Below are positions 57,041 through 64,000 of a stretch of DNA of 64,000 nt, piece after piece; the stretch's first letter is position 1, and each line of letters begins with the position of its first letter. Source of the stretch: Paenibacillus maysiensis (GTDB lineage: Bacteria; Bacillota; Bacilli; Paenibacillales; Paenibacillaceae); the NCBI RefSeq assembly GCF_000520815.1, contig NZ_ASRY01000196.1, forward strand, positions 1 to 64,000, in the 5' to 3' direction. The position numbers were made by a program, and so were the translations under genes. Below the pieces are notes generated by a model. That model ran no database searches and was not told where the DNA came from. It worked only from the letters and a program-made list of their open reading frames with translations.

Positions 57041-57369
57041 TCATCAGCCTCGATTCATTAATAAATATACTCTCATGTGATCCTGCAAAATATGCGTAAA
57101 ATCCCCGGTTTTACTGCAAGTTTTATCCCATAAATTATATCTATTCATGAAATGAATTGTCAAAATAAAGCCGCAGTGGAGTGTAAGCTAAACAATATGG
57201 CTTTTAATAATAATTCTCGTTGATCTATTGATTACAGTGACACAAAGTTTGCCCCTTTTTACATGATTTAAGTAGTCACCTTATGCCCAGGCGATTTTAT
57301 CATGTATATAATTTTATTACTGTTCCGCAGGTATTGTTGCAATAATGTCTTTTCCTTTATAAGGAAGCG

Positions 57370-57418
57370 AAAAATTCTGCATGATCCCCAGCTTGCGGCG
57401 TGATCACAGAATTTTTTT
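57370..57418 (+). terminator. Orphan terminator-like hairpin
   Basis: Arms 'aaaattctg' (57371-57379) and 'cagaatttt' (57407-57415) plus inner 'tgatc'/'gatca', then T7. No gene on the plus strand precedes it back to 57041; the next gene's own promoter lies after it. It may end a small RNA transcribed from this 466-base gap. Confidence 0.65.
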
Positions 57419-57468
57419 CAACAAGCTTTGGATCAACAAATTCAACGCGCCAAAAAAAATAGAAAAAA

Positions 57469-57477
57469 TGATATAGT
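57469..57477 (+). promoter_or_regulatory. Extended -10 promoter of the 115-residue gene
   Basis: TGATATAGT resembles an extended -10 (TGnTATAAT); an A-rich tract lies upstream; the ATG follows 30 bases later. Confidence 0.5.
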
Positions 57478-57506
57478 ATGGATAAAATCACTAAGGAGTG
57501 TGAAAA

Positions 57507-57854
57507 ATGAATAAAGATTCTAAAATAATCATATCCTCAATAATACTTGGTGCTTCTTTTATTTTTGGAAGCTATATTAACGCACATTTTAGTTCGAATG
57601 AAAAAATTCTTAACCCTCAGATATCACAAACTTCTTCAAGTGATAGTATTTTAAATAAAGAAGAAGCAGCAGCATATTTAAAGATTCCTGTGACACAACT
57701 GGATAATATTATAAAAAGAGATACTGAACAAAAAAAGAAACTATCGGTTTATGACACTTATCAATTTATTCCTTACGCTGATCTAGATGGTCAAATAGTG
57801 TTTTCAAAAGATAACCTAAATAAATGGTTAGATTTCATCACACAGAAAAAATAA
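57507..57854 (+). CDS. Membrane-anchored protein with excisionase-like HTH
   Basis: A 115-residue protein. Residues 1-28 are a Lys-containing tip and a single hydrophobic helix ('IIISSIILGASFIFG'), a polar linker follows to about 48, and the rest looks like a helix-turn-helix of the excisionase/MerR-like type ('LNKEEAAAYLKIPVTQLDNI', then 'FIPYADLDGQIVFSKDNLNK'). By the positive-inside rule the HTH-like part would lie outside the cell, which is odd for DNA binding; it may bind something else, or the topology may be inverted. AAGGAG precedes the ATG. Low GC, unlike its neighbours. Function unknown. Confidence 0.7.
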   Translation: MNKDSKIIISSIILGASFIFGSYINAHFSSNEKILNPQISQTSSSDSILNKEEAAAYLKIPVTQLDNIIKRDTEQKKKLSVYDTYQFIPYADLDGQIVFSKDNLNKWLDFITQKK

Positions 57855-57952
57855 TGTACTTTTCCCTATTTTAAAAAGATGTATTAGGCAACTAACATTC
57901 GTCTCGCAATTGTTATTTTGTGTAGTGTGCTTATTTTATCTTTACTCACCCC

Positions 57953-58126
57953 TCAAAACTCCTGATCCTCAACCATATCCTGTAATTCAGGGATGAGTGT
58001 TAGGAGTTTTGTGTAGTTATGTAGCTGCTGTTTTGTGATACCAAGTTCCTGAGCAATATTGGTTTGAGTTTTTTGCTGAGTAAAATTATTTGACTCAGCA
58101 CTTTTGTCTCTATATTGATTACTCAT
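57953..58126 (-). pseudogene. ParB-like HTH fragment
   Basis: A 57-residue frame whose middle reads like the HTH of ParB/KorB-type proteins: 'TNIAQELGITKQQLHNYTKL' followed by 'LTLIPELQDMVED', where full proteins continue for a hundred or more residues. Here it stops almost at once, the partition or nuclease domain is missing, and no ribosome site precedes the start. It is probably a leftover of a plasmid, phage or integrative element. Confidence 0.5.
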
Positions 58127-58130
58127 ATAT

Positions 58131-58206
58131 AAAAAAATGCACCCCAAAATTTCATTGGCTGAACCTGTTGGTTCTCTCCAATAACCTATTTTAGGAGTGC
58201 ATTTTT
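58131..58206 (-). terminator. Nested hairpin terminator of the peptide-signalling pair
   Basis: Outer arms 'aaaaatgcaccccaaaat' and 'attttaggagtgcattttt' pair with few gaps; inner 'attgg'/'ccaat' and 'gaacc'/'ggttc'. A seven-base T run follows on the minus strand, 32 bases after the small peptide gene. Confidence 0.8.
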
Positions 58207-58237
58207 GAACGAACTTTTAATTCAATTTGTTACACGT

Positions 58238-58360
58238 TTAAAATCCACCAATCTGTACAAGGGTCTGAATAGGCTGATCATGATTGTGCGTCTGATTGGG
58301 TACGGATAAAAAAAACAAAAAGCTACTCGCAACGATTAGCAGTGCCATTTTTTTTAACAT
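58238..58360 (-). CDS. Putative pro-pheromone (Phr/AimP/AloP-like) peptide
   Basis: A 40-residue frame in a different phase from the regulator gene, overlapping its last 38 bases. It reads: Lys-rich tip (MLKK), hydrophobic core 'MALLIVASSFLFFLSV', then 'PNQTHNHDQP' and the tail 'IQTLVQIGGF'. This is the standard form of exported, re-imported RRNPP pheromones: a secretion signal plus a short mature peptide at the C-terminus. AAAGGTG lies about ten bases before ATG 58360, inside the regulator's coding sequence, so translation is probably coupled. A terminator follows. The internal ATG at 58348 is a possible second start. The mature peptide is not known; the last 5-10 residues are the usual place. 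Confidence 0.75.
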   Translation of the reverse strand: MLKKMALLIVASSFLFFLSVPNQTHNHDQPIQTLVQIGGF

Positions 58361-59741
58361 TACTTAACCACACCTTTTCAATAAAATTTAAAAACCCTGC
58401 TTTAGTTTCAGGAACCGCATAATCCTGAAAATGTAAAAATAAGCCCATACAATTTATAAAATATGTCTCGTTATTTAGTATATTCGCTTTTACCATTGCA
58501 TTCATCAAATATTTAAAACCATCACTGTACACACCTTGATGTAAATAGTAATGGGCCATTTCGTAACCAAACCATACAAAATAGTCCGGTATCACTTGTT
58601 GGGTATATATATCTGTAGAAGCTGGGAGTTGAGAAAAAGAATTAATGTCCGTTTCAAAACGTAAAAGGACATCATCCACATCTATTCCATATCGGTTAGC
58701 TGCTATCATAACGTTCAACAGCTTTGAGAGCTTCTCATTATTGTTGGCGATTGATGTTACTGTTATATATTCAACGTACTCTGAAAGCACACTCGTATCT
58801 CCAGACAGGAGCTTATTTACATACGTATTTCCTTCTGCCCAATCTTTGAACAAGTTAACCCAGTGTTGGGTATCCTCATCAATCTCTTTGACCCAATCCA
58901 AATTAGCGTAGGCGTATGTATATTGTAGAGCTTGCTCATAATCGCCTTGGGCTTCACAAACACTGGCACACAGTAAGTCGGCATAAGCAATATATCCAAA
59001 TAACGGCCCCCTGGTTTCCTTTTTATGCTCCCTGCTCTTTCGATTCTTTTGATGATGCTTCATTGAATATTGGATTTCCGCTTTATCTCTCATTTTTTTT
59101 GCCATCTCATCAACCTTGTCCCATTGACGAAAAGACCTGTACACGTTCGCCAAGTCCTTCAATGCGTCAAGCTGGTCTATTTCATCTAGGCGCTCAACAA
59201 AAGCTTCAAATATCGTAGCTGCATTGAGATTTTGGCGTTGATCGTCTCCAACCTGAATTGTGAATATACGATAATGGCAGATTGCCAAACGTTCCGAATG
59301 TTGGTATTTTTCCGCTTCTGCTACACCTTCATAGAGTAGTAATGCAGCGACATGTCGTCCTTGTGCTAATAGCGCCTCTGCAATGTCAAACAGTTTGGGC
59401 GAATAGAGTAGATTGTCCATGATGGATTCCGCCACTCGACGAATCGAGTCAAATTTGTCCAACTCCGCACAGCGATACAAAAATGGCTCGATCCGCCTCA
59501 TATTCGGGGGAATGTCGATGATGTAGTTTTCTATAAATAAGTCGTAAAAGTAGCCTTCCGGTAAACCCATAGCCTCAGTAATGCAATCTAACTGGTTAGC
59601 GGACATAGACTTATTACCTGTCACAATACCACTTACTATCCCCCTATTAATGCCTGCAATATGTCCAAATTGCGTTAGACTCAAACCCTCTTGTTTTAAG
59701 TATCTGTCTAATTCTGCGCGTATCGTGGGTGTGATTTTCAT
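58323..59741 (-). CDS. RRNPP-type quorum-sensing regulator, HTH + TPR (AimR/Alo-like)
   Basis: A 472-residue protein with an N-terminal XRE HTH ('GLSLTQFGHIAGINRGIVSG' then 'IVTGNKSMSANQLDCITEAM') and a long all-helical part of TPR-like repeats ('ALLAQGRHVAALLLYEGVAE', 'LDALKDLANVYRSFRQWDKV', 'ADLLCASVCEAQGDYEQALQ'). This is the layout of RRNPP receptors such as AimR and the AimR-like (Alo) proteins reported in P. polymyxa. AAAGGGTGG precedes the ATG. The overlapping small gene downstream encodes its likely peptide ligand. It should act as a DNA-binding switch released or activated by the peptide. Confidence 0.85.
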   Translation of the reverse strand: MKITPTIRAELDRYLKQEGLSLTQFGHIAGINRGIVSGIVTGNKSMSANQLDCITEAMGLPEGYFYDLFIENYIIDIPPNMRRIEPFLYRCAELDKFDSIRRVAESIMDNLLYSPKLFDIAEALLAQGRHVAALLLYEGVAEAEKYQHSERLAICHYRIFTIQVGDDQRQNLNAATIFEAFVERLDEIDQLDALKDLANVYRSFRQWDKVDEMAKKMRDKAEIQYSMKHHQKNRKSREHKKETRGPLFGYIAYADLLCASVCEAQGDYEQALQYTYAYANLDWVKEIDEDTQHWVNLFKDWAEGNTYVNKLLSGDTSVLSEYVEYITVTSIANNNEKLSKLLNVMIAANRYGIDVDDVLLRFETDINSFSQLPASTDIYTQQVIPDYFVWFGYEMAHYYLHQGVYSDGFKYLMNAMVKANILNNETYFINCMGLFLHFQDYAVPETKAGFLNFIEKVWLSNVKKNGTANRCE

Positions 59742-59914
59742 GGATAAGCCACCCTTTCAGCATAAATCGTTATTATAGTTAAAAAATTATGTAATTGAGA
59801 AACAAGTAGTAAAATACATTTGTTTTATCGCTCATAATTGTACCATTTTTTAGAATAAAATCATACACCTTTCAGATATTTACTTAAGATACCTTTTCGG
59901 ATAGTTTGCAAAGA

Positions 59915-59950
59915 TTTCTTGATTAAGAGTATCATCATGTAGTCAAGAAA
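59915..59950. promoter_or_regulatory. Spaced inverted repeat upstream of the RRNPP regulator
   Basis: TTTCTTGA and TCAAGAAA (perfect 8-bp arms) are separated by 20 bases, 174 bases before the regulator start. AimR binds long spaced palindromes of this kind, so it is a candidate operator. The rest of 59742-60037 is AT-rich, with a TATAAT about 30 bases before the regulator and no gene. Confidence 0.4.
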
Positions 59951-60037
59951 GAACGAGCGATCATACCATTAAATATGAATAGCCTTAATTATTCACAAGC
60001 TTAACTCTTAACTATCCTTATTAATTCAGCACCAAGC

Positions 60038-60076
60038 AAAAATCTCCTATACCAATGAAATGGTCAGGAGATATTT
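60038..60076 (-). terminator. Terminator of the exopolysaccharide cluster
   Basis: Arms 'atctcct' and 'aggagat' with inner 'acca'/'tggt'; T run on the minus strand. Confidence 0.75.
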
Positions 60077-60123
60077 GCCGTTATCATACCTTTGGAATTA
60101 ATCATGCGTATCTTTACTTACTA

Positions 60124-61098
60124 TTAAGACGGCTGCTCCATCGCATCGGGTGTATCGCTGAACAGCTTCGCCTTGGGATTAGGCTGTGTCCAGGTGTTAT
60201 AATATTGCGAGTTTTTGCCGTACGAATTATCAATGACGACATGCGGCATATCGAGCAGGCAGGCCAGGATATGACCGTGCAGCCGTGAGGTGCGAACCTC
60301 GCGGTAAGAGCTGAACAGCGTAACCGCTTTGTTCATGAGGTGGTCGGTGTACTTGTACCAAAAGGTACGCGTAGGCAGCGGACCGCCGATTTTCTTGTCC
60401 AGACGGTAAAATTTCTGGAAGTAAACGATCCCTTTCACTTCCAGCGGAGTGAACAGAGTGTCCCAGTCCAGACGATGGGCCGCATCGGCCTCGTCGTCGA
60501 ATTGCTTTTGCCCCCCTACGGTTTCAATATCCGTACGCAGGAAGTACAGTACGTCCTTGACCGTTTCCGTAGTCGGCTTCAACGGCCAGAGTTGGTGCGC
60601 CATGTCCGGGCATAGCGTGATGCTGCACTGATTCAGCTTTTCCTTGGCCCACTGATATGAACGTGTATCCCGCACAAACATATGTAGATCCGGGTGAGCA
60701 TTGAACAGCGCAGCGACCTCATTCCCCTTCTGCTCAGATTGAAAATGGATCGTCTGCGGCATGATTACAATACGGTGGTTCGGAAAATCCCGCACGATGC
60801 GTTCCCGCAGATTTTGGTGATTTGAATATAAATCGCCGAAATTACCGCCTCCGTGACACACGATAATCCAGTCGCCCGGAATTTGAAGCTGATCGGGAAT
60901 ATCCATAGCACTGTAACGGGCACGAACACGGATACTGTTATCCTTGAAGAACGCCTCGGTGCCTTTCATGATGAGTACATCCCCACCGTTGTTATAAACG
61001 GGATAGTCGACATAAATGATATTCGAACCTTGGGGGACTACGTCGAGAATGACGCTCAGCTTATTTTTCAGTTTAGCCATGGGATGCGAATTCGGCAT
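60124..61098 (-). CDS. Polysaccharide pyruvyl transferase family protein
   Basis: A 324-residue protein of the pyruvyl-transferase family (EpsO/CsaB-like), which adds a pyruvate ketal to a sugar of surface polysaccharides using PEP. Motifs: 'YNNGGDVLIMKGTEAFF', 'IVCHGGGNFGDLYSNHQNLR', 'MPQTIHF' and 'TSRLHGHILACLLDMPHVVI'. ATG at 61098 has GGGAG at good distance; it overlaps the flippase gene by 26 bases. Last gene of the cluster. Confidence 0.9.
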   Translation of the reverse strand: MPNSHPMAKLKNKLSVILDVVPQGSNIIYVDYPVYNNGGDVLIMKGTEAFFKDNSIRVRARYSAMDIPDQLQIPGDWIIVCHGGGNFGDLYSNHQNLRERIVRDFPNHRIVIMPQTIHFQSEQKGNEVAALFNAHPDLHMFVRDTRSYQWAKEKLNQCSITLCPDMAHQLWPLKPTTETVKDVLYFLRTDIETVGGQKQFDDEADAAHRLDWDTLFTPLEVKGIVYFQKFYRLDKKIGGPLPTRTFWYKYTDHLMNKAVTLFSSYREVRTSRLHGHILACLLDMPHVVIDNSYGKNSQYYNTWTQPNPKAKLFSDTPDAMEQPS

Positions 61099-62452
61099 CT
61101 TTCAGTTCTCCCTTCCTGCGCTTCTTTTGTATGGTCTGAATGACAAATGTGATATCACTTTTATCAAAAATGATCCGTGATAACGGAACATCGAAAAACA
61201 TCGGGAATGAAAACAGCGAGAATGCCAACCGTACACAAGCGCCTACAAGCAAAGCAATGGCAATGCCGTCCAGACCGAAGATCGGGGTACACATAAAGAA
61301 CAGCCCAACGGTAATGGCATAGGCTACAATTTGCCGGAACAGTACTAGCCCCGGACGTCCCAGCGCGTTAAAGGCCGAAGCCAAAATCCATGATCCGCCA
61401 CCGATGATACATTCCAGTGACAGCAGGTAGAACGTTAGCGATGCTTCCAGAAAAGCGGGACCGTACAGCAGACCCAGCATGTATCGTCCAATGAACAAAG
61501 CAGGCACGATGACGATCAGCATTGCAGCCATGGAGATGCGAAAAGCACGTCCAACCGTTTCAACAATTTTGCTGTGCTCCATTCCCGTCACCTTCGGAAA
61601 GGTTACATTCGTGACGGCATTTTGCACCACATTGAACACACGAGACAAGGCGTAGACGACAGAGTACAGACCGAACGCTTTGGGTGACAGCAGCGCCACA
61701 ATGACGATTTTGTCCGTTTGTGTGGACAGCGTCCCCATCAATTCCATCCCGTAGACTCTCGCTCCATAGCTATAATAAGGACGGAGCACCTGACGGCTGG
61801 TGAACGGGCGAAAAGTACGTAAATTCATATGCTTGCGCAAACGGAGGAACGCCCATACCAGCGCAAGGAAACTCGCGGCAAAATTCACGGTCCCCGCCAG
61901 CTGCACATTGAGCAGTCCCATCAGCCACAGCGTCACCAGACCGATGAAGTTCAGCAGCGGATAATAAAACAGCAGGCCGTTATATACGCTAAACCGATCC
62001 AGTCCTTGCGACAATGCTGTTGTCAGCGCCGTAAGCACCGCCAACGGTATCGCAGCCGCACAATAGAGCTGTGACAGGTGGACGATATCCGCACCATAGC
62101 CATTCAGCCACAGCGGCATGCATATCCACGCTACAGCTCCCGCCAGCAAGCTGGCAGGCAACTGAATCCACAGCGACAGCGCCACCAGCTCCTCTGTCGT
62201 GCCTGTTTTCTTCTTGAGGTTATAAATCAACGACGTTGGCAAGCCGAAGCTCAGCACGCTACCGATCAGCGTAGGCCAGAACAGAACCGCCGCCAGTTCC
62301 CCTTTCCCCTCGACTCCGAGCATACGTGCGGTCAGGATGGAAGTCAGGGTCGTGACGATCAGCACGAAAAAATTGTTAAAGCTCGTACGCATGATCGTTT
62401 TGGCGAGACTGTCACCCGTGAATACTTTCCTTGCTGCTGTCCATGTGCTCAT
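61073..62452 (-). CDS. Polysaccharide flippase (Wzx/oligosaccharide translocase type)
   Basis: A 459-residue membrane protein with about 12-14 helices. The N-terminus 'FFVLIVTTLTSILTARMLGV' with 'EGKGELAAVLFWPTLIGS' is typical of Wzx-type flippases. It would move lipid-linked sugar repeats across the membrane. Encoded between a glycosyltransferase and the pyruvyl transferase, in one operon. Confidence 0.9.
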   Translation of the reverse strand: MSTWTAARKVFTGDSLAKTIMRTSFNNFFVLIVTTLTSILTARMLGVEGKGELAAVLFWPTLIGSVLSFGLPTSLIYNLKKKTGTTEELVALSLWIQLPASLLAGAVAWICMPLWLNGYGADIVHLSQLYCAAAIPLAVLTALTTALSQGLDRFSVYNGLLFYYPLLNFIGLVTLWLMGLLNVQLAGTVNFAASFLALVWAFLRLRKHMNLRTFRPFTSRQVLRPYYSYGARVYGMELMGTLSTQTDKIVIVALLSPKAFGLYSVVYALSRVFNVVQNAVTNVTFPKVTGMEHSKIVETVGRAFRISMAAMLIVIVPALFIGRYMLGLLYGPAFLEASLTFYLLSLECIIGGGSWILASAFNALGRPGLVLFRQIVAYAITVGLFFMCTPIFGLDGIAIALLVGACVRLAFSLFSFPMFFDVPLSRIIFDKSDITFVIQTIQKKRRKGELKDAEFASHG

Positions 62453-62523
62453 GTTACGTCCAACTCCTGTTCCTTATTAAGCCTCTGTCTCTATGTTAAC
62501 ATCGCGCTCCTGCCGCACCTCCA

Positions 62524-63480
62524 TCAGCCTACCGTTTTTTTGGAATTGCGTTCAGGCAGCTGACCTCCGCCAACAGGCTCCTTCGGACCTGAAAAGATCG
62601 CCTTCAGCGCTTTTTTGTAGCCTTGAATGGCAGTATAATTTTTCTTGGGCTTCTCTCTCAAAATTTGATACAGTGTCGTCCAATACAACGCTGCATAACC
62701 GATCGGCCCAGATCGCTCGTCCCGCAGTAGATGAATATGATTCATCACCCGCATATAAGTCACCTGCTCCATATTGTCGCGCGAGGACGGCGATTCGTGG
62801 TGAAGCAGCGTAAGCGCCGGGTTAATGTACAGCGGGCCGCTTTTCATGGCCATTCGTGAAAGCAACAGGTCTTCCCCTACGCTATAGCTTTGCAGCCAAG
62901 GTACAGGCTCCAGACTGCGAATCGCCTCACGACGAAATGACATATTGCAGCCGTGAAAAAACTCGGTTCGAAACGTCTTCTTCGCCTTGTGCCAGTTGTA
63001 CATCGAACCGGACTGACCGCTGAGAGACAGCTTTCCTTTGGACAAGGACTGCTGGAATGATAACAGGCAACGGATGGTCCCCATGATGCTGTTGCTCATG
63101 CCCTTCGCAATGCCACCGACACCAGCGGCCTGCGGATAAGCCTCATAGGTGCGTATCAGCTCGTTCAAATAGTTGTTCGGCAGCTCAACATCATCGTCAA
63201 GGAACAAAATGATATCGCCCTGCGCCAGCTCCACCGTTTTTACACGTGAAAGCCATAAGCCCGGCTGCTCCTTGCGATGGTATCGGTAGGTAATCCCCGC
63301 TCTGCCCAATTGACGCTCATAGCGTTCCAGCACATGCCTCGGCAGTTCTCCATCATCAATAATCCACAGCTCGGTTTCACATGCCTCCGGTGCCCCACCA
63401 ATAGCAATTGAATTGATGCATCGGGTCAGATCGTCAACCCGATTTCGGGTGCACAGGGCAATGGACAAGCTTAACATCAT
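62524..63480 (-). CDS. Glycosyltransferase family 2
   Basis: A 318-residue GT-A fold enzyme: 'SIALCTRNRVDDLTRCINSI' at the N-terminus, the metal-binding 'ILFLDDDVELPNNYL', and 'FFHGCNMSFRREAIRSLEPV'. It transfers a sugar from a nucleotide donor to a growing exopolysaccharide. The C-terminal part (about 190-300) is shared with the next upstream gene, showing duplication. Confidence 0.92.
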   Translation of the reverse strand: MMLSLSIALCTRNRVDDLTRCINSIAIGGAPEACETELWIIDDGELPRHVLERYERQLGRAGITYRYHRKEQPGLWLSRVKTVELAQGDIILFLDDDVELPNNYLNELIRTYEAYPQAAGVGGIAKGMSNSIMGTIRCLLSFQQSLSKGKLSLSGQSGSMYNWHKAKKTFRTEFFHGCNMSFRREAIRSLEPVPWLQSYSVGEDLLLSRMAMKSGPLYINPALTLLHHESPSSRDNMEQVTYMRVMNHIHLLRDERSGPIGYAALYWTTLYQILREKPKKNYTAIQGYKKALKAIFSGPKEPVGGGQLPERNSKKTVG

Positions 63481-63560
63481 ACTCCCCCTTTATCATGAAA
63501 ATATATGAAGCCACAAGCTGCCCGCTTTTCGCAGACTGCACGTTTACAACAGATTTCTGA

Positions 63561-64000
63561 TTACTGAACCGCCGGGCCTAAATATTCGTTATATTTTTGC
63601 TTGCGCGGGTTCAGAATAAACAGCACCCCCTGCTTGTATCCTTCTGCGGCATTAAAGTTACGGCGCAGTATTTCCTTGAACATCAGGTAGGACAAGGTCC
63701 ATAAAAGCGCTCCGTAGTGGATGGCTCCCGCCTTTTTCAGAGCAAGAAAATAATAGTGATTGATCGCTGTAGCCTTGGCTACTTTGCCCGCCTTATCGCG
63801 CGAGCTTGGGGATTCGTGATGAATGATCGTTAAGTCGGGATTGATAACCAGTTTGCCATAACGGCTCGCCAACTGGCACATGTACAAATCGTCAGCCACG
63901 GCATAGCTGGTCATCCACGGATACGGCTTCATATCCCGAAGCGCATCCCGCCGGAATGACATGTTGCAGCCATGAAAAAATTCCGTATCAAAAACCTCCG
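63561..64000 (-). CDS. Glycosyltransferase family 2, C-terminal part (cut by window edge)
   Basis: The frame is open to the window edge; codons before the Met at 63962 read 'EVFDTEFFHGCN', so that Met is internal. The visible ~146 residues ('MSFRRDALRDMKPYPWM', 'TIIHHESPSSRDKAGKV', 'FKEILRRNFNAAEGYKQGVL') match the same region of the gene at 62524-63480. Its N-terminal catalytic domain lies beyond the window. Confidence 0.85.
   Translation of the reverse strand, partial: EVFDTEFFHGCNMSFRRDALRDMKPYPWMTSYAVADDLYMCQLASRYGKLVINPDLTIIHHESPSSRDKAGKVAKATAINHYYFLALKKAGAIHYGALLWTLSYLMFKEILRRNFNAAEGYKQGVLFILNPRKQKYNEYLGPAVQ

Noticed and set aside
61073-61098. Frameshift between flippase and pyruvyl transferase genes
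   Set aside because: Both proteins are complete; the 26-base overlap is ordinary translational coupling.

Overview
The window looks like chromosome of a low-to-mid GC Gram-positive of the Paenibacillus polymyxa group. The basis is the 448-residue family 1 beta-glucosidase at 37902-39248, which reads like the P. polymyxa BglA I know, plus purine-rich Shine-Dalgarno sites, Fur, Rex and CcpA boxes of the Bacillota type, a quinol oxidase of the qox type, YesM/YesN regulators and AimR-like peptide signalling. No search was run, so the species call is from memory of the families.

Layout. 1-2.3 kb: the end of a HEAT-repeat protein, then a lysine riboswitch and terminator controlling a lysine-type permease. 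2.3-7.6 kb: an MFS exporter, a secreted transglutaminase-like protein, and a Fur-boxed feoA-feoB-small Cys-rich protein operon. 7.6-11.9 kb: xylose use (xylA-xylB with divergent xylR, an operator and a cre). 11.9-16.3 kb: aryl-beta-glucoside use (bglP-licT-6-phospho-beta-glucosidase) behind a cre and a LicT-type antiterminator/terminator pair. 16.4-21.2 kb: thiol redox genes (glutaredoxin-like, trxB), a ZIP transporter, and a P1B-4 metal ATPase with two Fur/PerR boxes around a perfect hairpin. 21.2-22 kb: scars of IS30 and IS110 elements. 22.2-26.5 kb: a DHA2 efflux pump with divergent TetR and a 31-bp palindrome, then an MmyB-type regulator divergent from an aldo/keto reductase. 27-31.7 kb: a stand-alone protein resembling the C-terminal part of pyruvate phosphate dikinase without its catalytic His domain, then an ArsR-family sensor and a Cd/Zn ATPase with a 22-His linker. 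31.8-37 kb: an old yellow enzyme and qoxABCD. 37.4-45.6 kb: a sugar-degradation operon (two ABC permeases, binding lipoprotein, GH95, BglA). 46-52.6 kb: a cupredoxin and cydABDC with a Rex box. 52.9-57 kb: a YesM/YesN pair and peptide deformylase. 57-60 kb: an accessory pocket with a membrane-anchored excisionase-like protein, a ParB-like fragment and a peptide quorum-sensing pair. 60.1-64 kb: exopolysaccharide genes (pyruvyl transferase, flippase, two glycosyltransferases), running off the end.

The best new observation is a 40-codon gene at 58238-58360 (minus), too short for routine calling. It overlaps the 3' end of the HTH-TPR regulator at 58323-59741 and encodes a signal-peptide-like N-terminus followed by a short tail. 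It has the form of a pro-pheromone for that regulator, like the AimR-like (Alo) pairs of P. polymyxa. Second is the dikinase-like pseudoenzyme at 26977-28413. Third is an orphan terminator at 57370-57418 that implies an unannotated transcript.
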